From positions 1-8,645 of the forward strand of contig JAFYIM010000039.1 in the NCBI GenBank assembly GCA_017538635.1: a DNA stretch of 8,645 nt, in the 5' to 3' direction. Every line of letters begins with the position of its first letter. Position 1 is the first letter of the stretch. This stretch comes from a bacterium (lineage in GTDB: Bacteria; UBA3054). Shown one piece after another: positions 7,296 to 8,645 of this stretch. Below the pieces are notes generated by a model. That model saw nothing but the letters and a program-made list of their open reading frames with translations. It was not told where the DNA came from and ran no database searches. The position numbers and the translations under genes are program-made.

Positions 7296-7385
7296 GGAGA
7301 GATGCCAGAGTGGTCGATCGGGCTGCCTTGGAAAGGCAGTATACGGGTAACCGTATCCAGGGTTCGAATCCCTGTCTCTCCGCCA
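7296..7385 (+). tRNA. tRNA-Ser (anticodon GGA)
   Basis: This is a 90-base class II tRNA. The acceptor stem is GGAGAGA with TCTCTCC, followed by discriminator G and an encoded CCA. The anticodon stem is CTGCC/GGCAG with loop TTGGAAA, giving anticodon GGA at 7330-7332 (reads UCC and UCU). A long variable arm pairs TACGG with CCGTA, as expected for serine tRNAs. The T-arm is CAGGG/CCCTG around TTCGAAT. It lies 12 bases after tRNA-Ile2 and is probably cotranscribed with it. Confidence 0.96.
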
Positions 7386-7390
7386 CTTTA

Positions 7391-7420
7391 AACCGGCAAG
7401 ACCACTGCCGGTTTTTTCTT
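7391..7420 (+). terminator. Intrinsic terminator of the tRNA unit
   Basis: AACCGGCA (7391-7398) pairs with TGCCGGTT (7406-7413) across a 7-base loop and runs into six T residues at 7412-7417. It starts six bases after the tRNA-Ser end, so it closes the tRNA transcript and insulates the HTH gene downstream. Confidence 0.9.
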
Positions 7421-7430
7421 ATGCTTTTTG

Positions 7431-7452
7431 CTATACTTCTATAGAAGTATAG
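7431..7452. promoter_or_regulatory. Perfect 22-bp palindrome, candidate operator of the HTH gene
   Basis: The half-site CTATACTTCTA (7431-7441) is followed at once by its reverse complement, giving two-fold symmetry with no spacer. It lies 36 bases before the HTH start codon. A poor -35-like TTTTTG (7425-7430) and a -10-like TATAGA (7448-7453) flank it with 17-bp spacing, so a bound dimer would block a promoter there. Autoregulation by the neighbouring HTH protein is an inference. Confidence 0.6.
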
Positions 7453-7488
7453 ACGCTAATTAGAAAATTGTAAGCAGGAATATGAAAA

Positions 7489-8139
7489 ATGATGGTGAGA
7501 CACTACGATGAATTGTATCTTGAGGACGCTATGTTCAACCTTGGCGAGGCGTTCGAGTACGCCGTAAATTTTTGCGGTCTGGACATAGACGAATTTGCGG
7601 ATATCTTCATAACTGGAGAGTACGCGAAACGGTTCGCTTGTGGCGAACCTAAGATCGTCGCGGGTCTTTCCGGCACGGAGCTTGTTATGGAAATGCTTCC
7701 CTCCGTGGGCATAAATATAGATTTCCCTCCTCCGTCATCGGACGGCAATTACTCAAGGGAATTCTGGGTTGGCTGGATCATAGCCTACTATCAATGGAAA
7801 ACCGGGGTTTCTTTCAAAGAGATATTCTCTTTCATCAAAGCCTCCAAAATAAGGGAAATGTACACACCTTTCCACGAGGCGGGAGAAGACAACTTTGTGT
7901 GCGCGCTGGACGAGATGATGAGCAAGGAGCCAGGCTATAAGAAACTGGCTTTTCAAAGAAAGGTGATTGGCTATTCCCAGCGTAAACTGGCCGAAAAAGC
8001 GGGAGTGAATCTGAGAACTCTTCAGCAATACGAATCAGGAGCCAAGTACTTGAACAAGGCTTCTGCCCAAACAGTTCTCAATTTGGCTTGGGCGCTAGGC
8101 TGTAACATAGAAGACATCCTGTACAGGAGATTCGATTAA
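7489..8139 (+). CDS. Xre-family HTH regulator with a conserved N-terminal domain of unknown function
   Basis: The 216-residue protein ends in a Cro/CI-type helix-turn-helix domain at about residues 152-212. Its core, YSQRKLAEKAGVNLRTLQQYE (162-182), is unmistakable apart from one atypical turn residue. The HTH is C-terminal, whereas most small Xre regulators have it at the N-terminus. The first 145 residues form a separate domain, with ALGCNIEDI at the far end of the HTH and notable segments NLGEAFEYAV (17-26), GLSGTELVMEML (59-70) and FWVGWIIAYYQWKTG (92-106). I recall similar two-part proteins in gut Firmicutes beside DUF3791/DUF3990-type genes, sometimes in toxin-antitoxin-like loci. No such partner is visible here. 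AGGAA (7476-7480) gives a Shine-Dalgarno sequence 8 bases before the ATG at 7489. A second ATG at 7492 is also possible. G+C is intermediate between its neighbours (26 of 60 bases in 7561-7620). Confidence 0.85.
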   Translation: MMVRHYDELYLEDAMFNLGEAFEYAVNFCGLDIDEFADIFITGEYAKRFACGEPKIVAGLSGTELVMEMLPSVGINIDFPPPSSDGNYSREFWVGWIIAYYQWKTGVSFKEIFSFIKASKIREMYTPFHEAGEDNFVCALDEMMSKEPGYKKLAFQRKVIGYSQRKLAEKAGVNLRTLQQYESGAKYLNKASAQTVLNLAWALGCNIEDILYRRFD

Positions 8140-8197
8140 AAAAAAGATAAAAAACAATAACATCAAGGCTTTTATTTAGCTTGCTATTTTATTTATG

Positions 8198-8227
8198 TAG
8201 AACAATCTATTTATAGAAATAGAACAA
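8198..8227. repeat. Direct repeat TAGAACAA x2 flanking an 18-bp imperfect palindrome
   Basis: TAGAACAA occurs at 8198-8205 and again at 8220-8227, 22 bases start to start (about two helical turns). Between and overlapping them, TCTATTT (8206-8212) and AAATAGA (8217-8223) form a 7-bp inverted repeat around ATAG. The site lies 20 bases upstream of the -35 box of the nuclease gene, so it may bind a regulator. The rest of the 8140-8297 gap is A/T-rich, and I saw no gene or convincing terminator in it. Confidence 0.5.
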
Positions 8228-8247
8228 CCGATAAAGGATAATGGGCA

Positions 8248-8276
8248 TTGTGTCAAATATTAGTAAAGCGTATAAT
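8248..8276 (+). promoter_or_regulatory. Promoter of the PLD-like nuclease gene
   Basis: A perfect -10 box TATAAT lies at 8271-8276, 17 bases after TTGTGT (8248-8253), which matches the -35 consensus in its key TTG. Transcription would start near 8283, leaving a leader of only about 15 bases that begins at the Shine-Dalgarno AAAGGAG (8283-8289). The gene therefore has its own promoter, separate from the HTH gene. Confidence 0.65.
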
Positions 8277-8297
8277 TAGGCTAAAGGAGTACCTGTT

Positions 8298-8645
8298 ATG
8301 GAAACAACAATTATTGGACAAGGTTACAATATCGATGCCGACACATCGATGGCCAAAGAATTGATAAAGCAATTTGAATCTCGTAGATTCAAAAAATTCA
8401 CTTGTCTTGTGGCTTTTGCTAGTTGCGGTGGAGTGTCAGCCTTTACAAAGTATATTGTAAACGCTAAGAAAGAAGGAATGGATATTCGTATAATACTGGG
8501 GATAGACCAAAAAGGCACATCAAAAGAAGCCCTTGAAGAAGTGCTGAAATGGAATGTTCAAGCATATGTATACCATACCTCTTCCAATAATATTTTTCAT
8601 CCAAAAGTTTATTTGTTTGAAAATGAAGATATATTTACTCTAATA
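8298..8645 (+). CDS. PLD-like (HxK) nuclease-domain protein, 3' end outside window
   Basis: An open frame of 116 codons runs from ATG 8298 off the window end. The start is supported by AAAGGAG ending 8 bases upstream and by the promoter before it. The sequence starts with a helix, then the strand FKKFTCLVAFASCGG (31-45), the helix AFTKYIVNAKKEG (48-60), the strand DIRIILGID (62-70) and then FHPKVYLFENEDIF (100-113). The His101-x-Lys103 pair with Glu108 fits one HxK half-site of phospholipase-D-like nucleases such as the NgoFVII/BfiI restriction type and PLD domains fused to helicases. Those families often sit in restriction or anti-phage loci. The rest of the site, often an Asn or a second motif, would lie beyond the window. 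The gene is low in G+C (34 of 100 bases in 8301-8400) and uses A/T-ending codons unlike the operon on the left, suggesting horizontal transfer. Its partner domains and full length are unknown. Confidence 0.7.
   Translation, partial: METTIIGQGYNIDADTSMAKELIKQFESRRFKKFTCLVAFASCGGVSAFTKYIVNAKKEGMDIRIILGIDQKGTSKEALEEVLKWNVQAYVYHTSSNNIFHPKVYLFENEDIFTLI

Noticed and set aside
8324..8518. 64-codon minus-strand frame
   Set aside because: It is antisense to the PLD-like gene, which has a promoter, Shine-Dalgarno sequence and motif, so it is a shadow.
7386..8645. att-type direct repeat of the tRNA-Ser 3' end
   Set aside because: I looked for the TCTCTCCGCCA end and the T-arm sequence downstream and found no copy in the window.
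1..8645. CRISPR array, insertion sequence or transposase
   Set aside because: No regularly spaced repeats and no transposase-like frames were seen on either strand.

Overview
The window looks like chromosomal DNA from a Gram-negative bacterium. An LptF/LptG-type lipopolysaccharide-export permease implies an outer membrane, and PdxB implies the DXP-dependent route to vitamin B6. The left three quarters are moderately GC-rich (55% in a hand count of bases 1081-1140). Start sites are mixed: some have Shine-Dalgarno sequences and some have only A/T-rich leaders. A member of the Planctomycetes-Verrucomicrobia-Chlamydiae group or a similar gut or rumen anaerobe would fit, but this placement is a weak inference.

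Bases 2-6673 hold six plus-strand genes packed like one operon, with junctions from an 8-base overlap to a 6-base gap. They are an unrecognised E/K-rich protein (5' end outside the window), imidazoleglycerol-phosphate dehydratase (hisB), an LptF/LptG permease with a long extra charged segment, erythronate-4-phosphate dehydrogenase (pdxB), bifunctional riboflavin deaminase/reductase (ribD) and a MATE efflux transporter. Together they mix histidine, pyridoxal-phosphate and riboflavin synthesis with outer-membrane assembly and efflux.

Bases 6674-6858 hold two perfect inverted repeats (16-bp and 12-bp stems) ahead of a 98-residue PQ-loop/SemiSWEET-like membrane protein. A strong promoter overlaps the end of that gene and drives two tRNA genes, tRNA-Ile2(CAU) and tRNA-Ser(GGA), which end at a clear intrinsic terminator.

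Right of the tRNA genes the character changes. A 22-bp perfect palindrome precedes an Xre-type HTH regulator with a large N-terminal domain. After an A/T-rich gap holding short repeats and a good promoter comes the 5' part of a PLD-like (HxK) nuclease gene. That gene is much more A/T-rich (34% G+C in a hand count of 8301-8400) and runs off the window. The order tRNA genes, regulator, low-GC nuclease looks like the edge of an acquired, possibly anti-phage, island. The possible new system therefore lies at the right edge, and most of it is not visible here.
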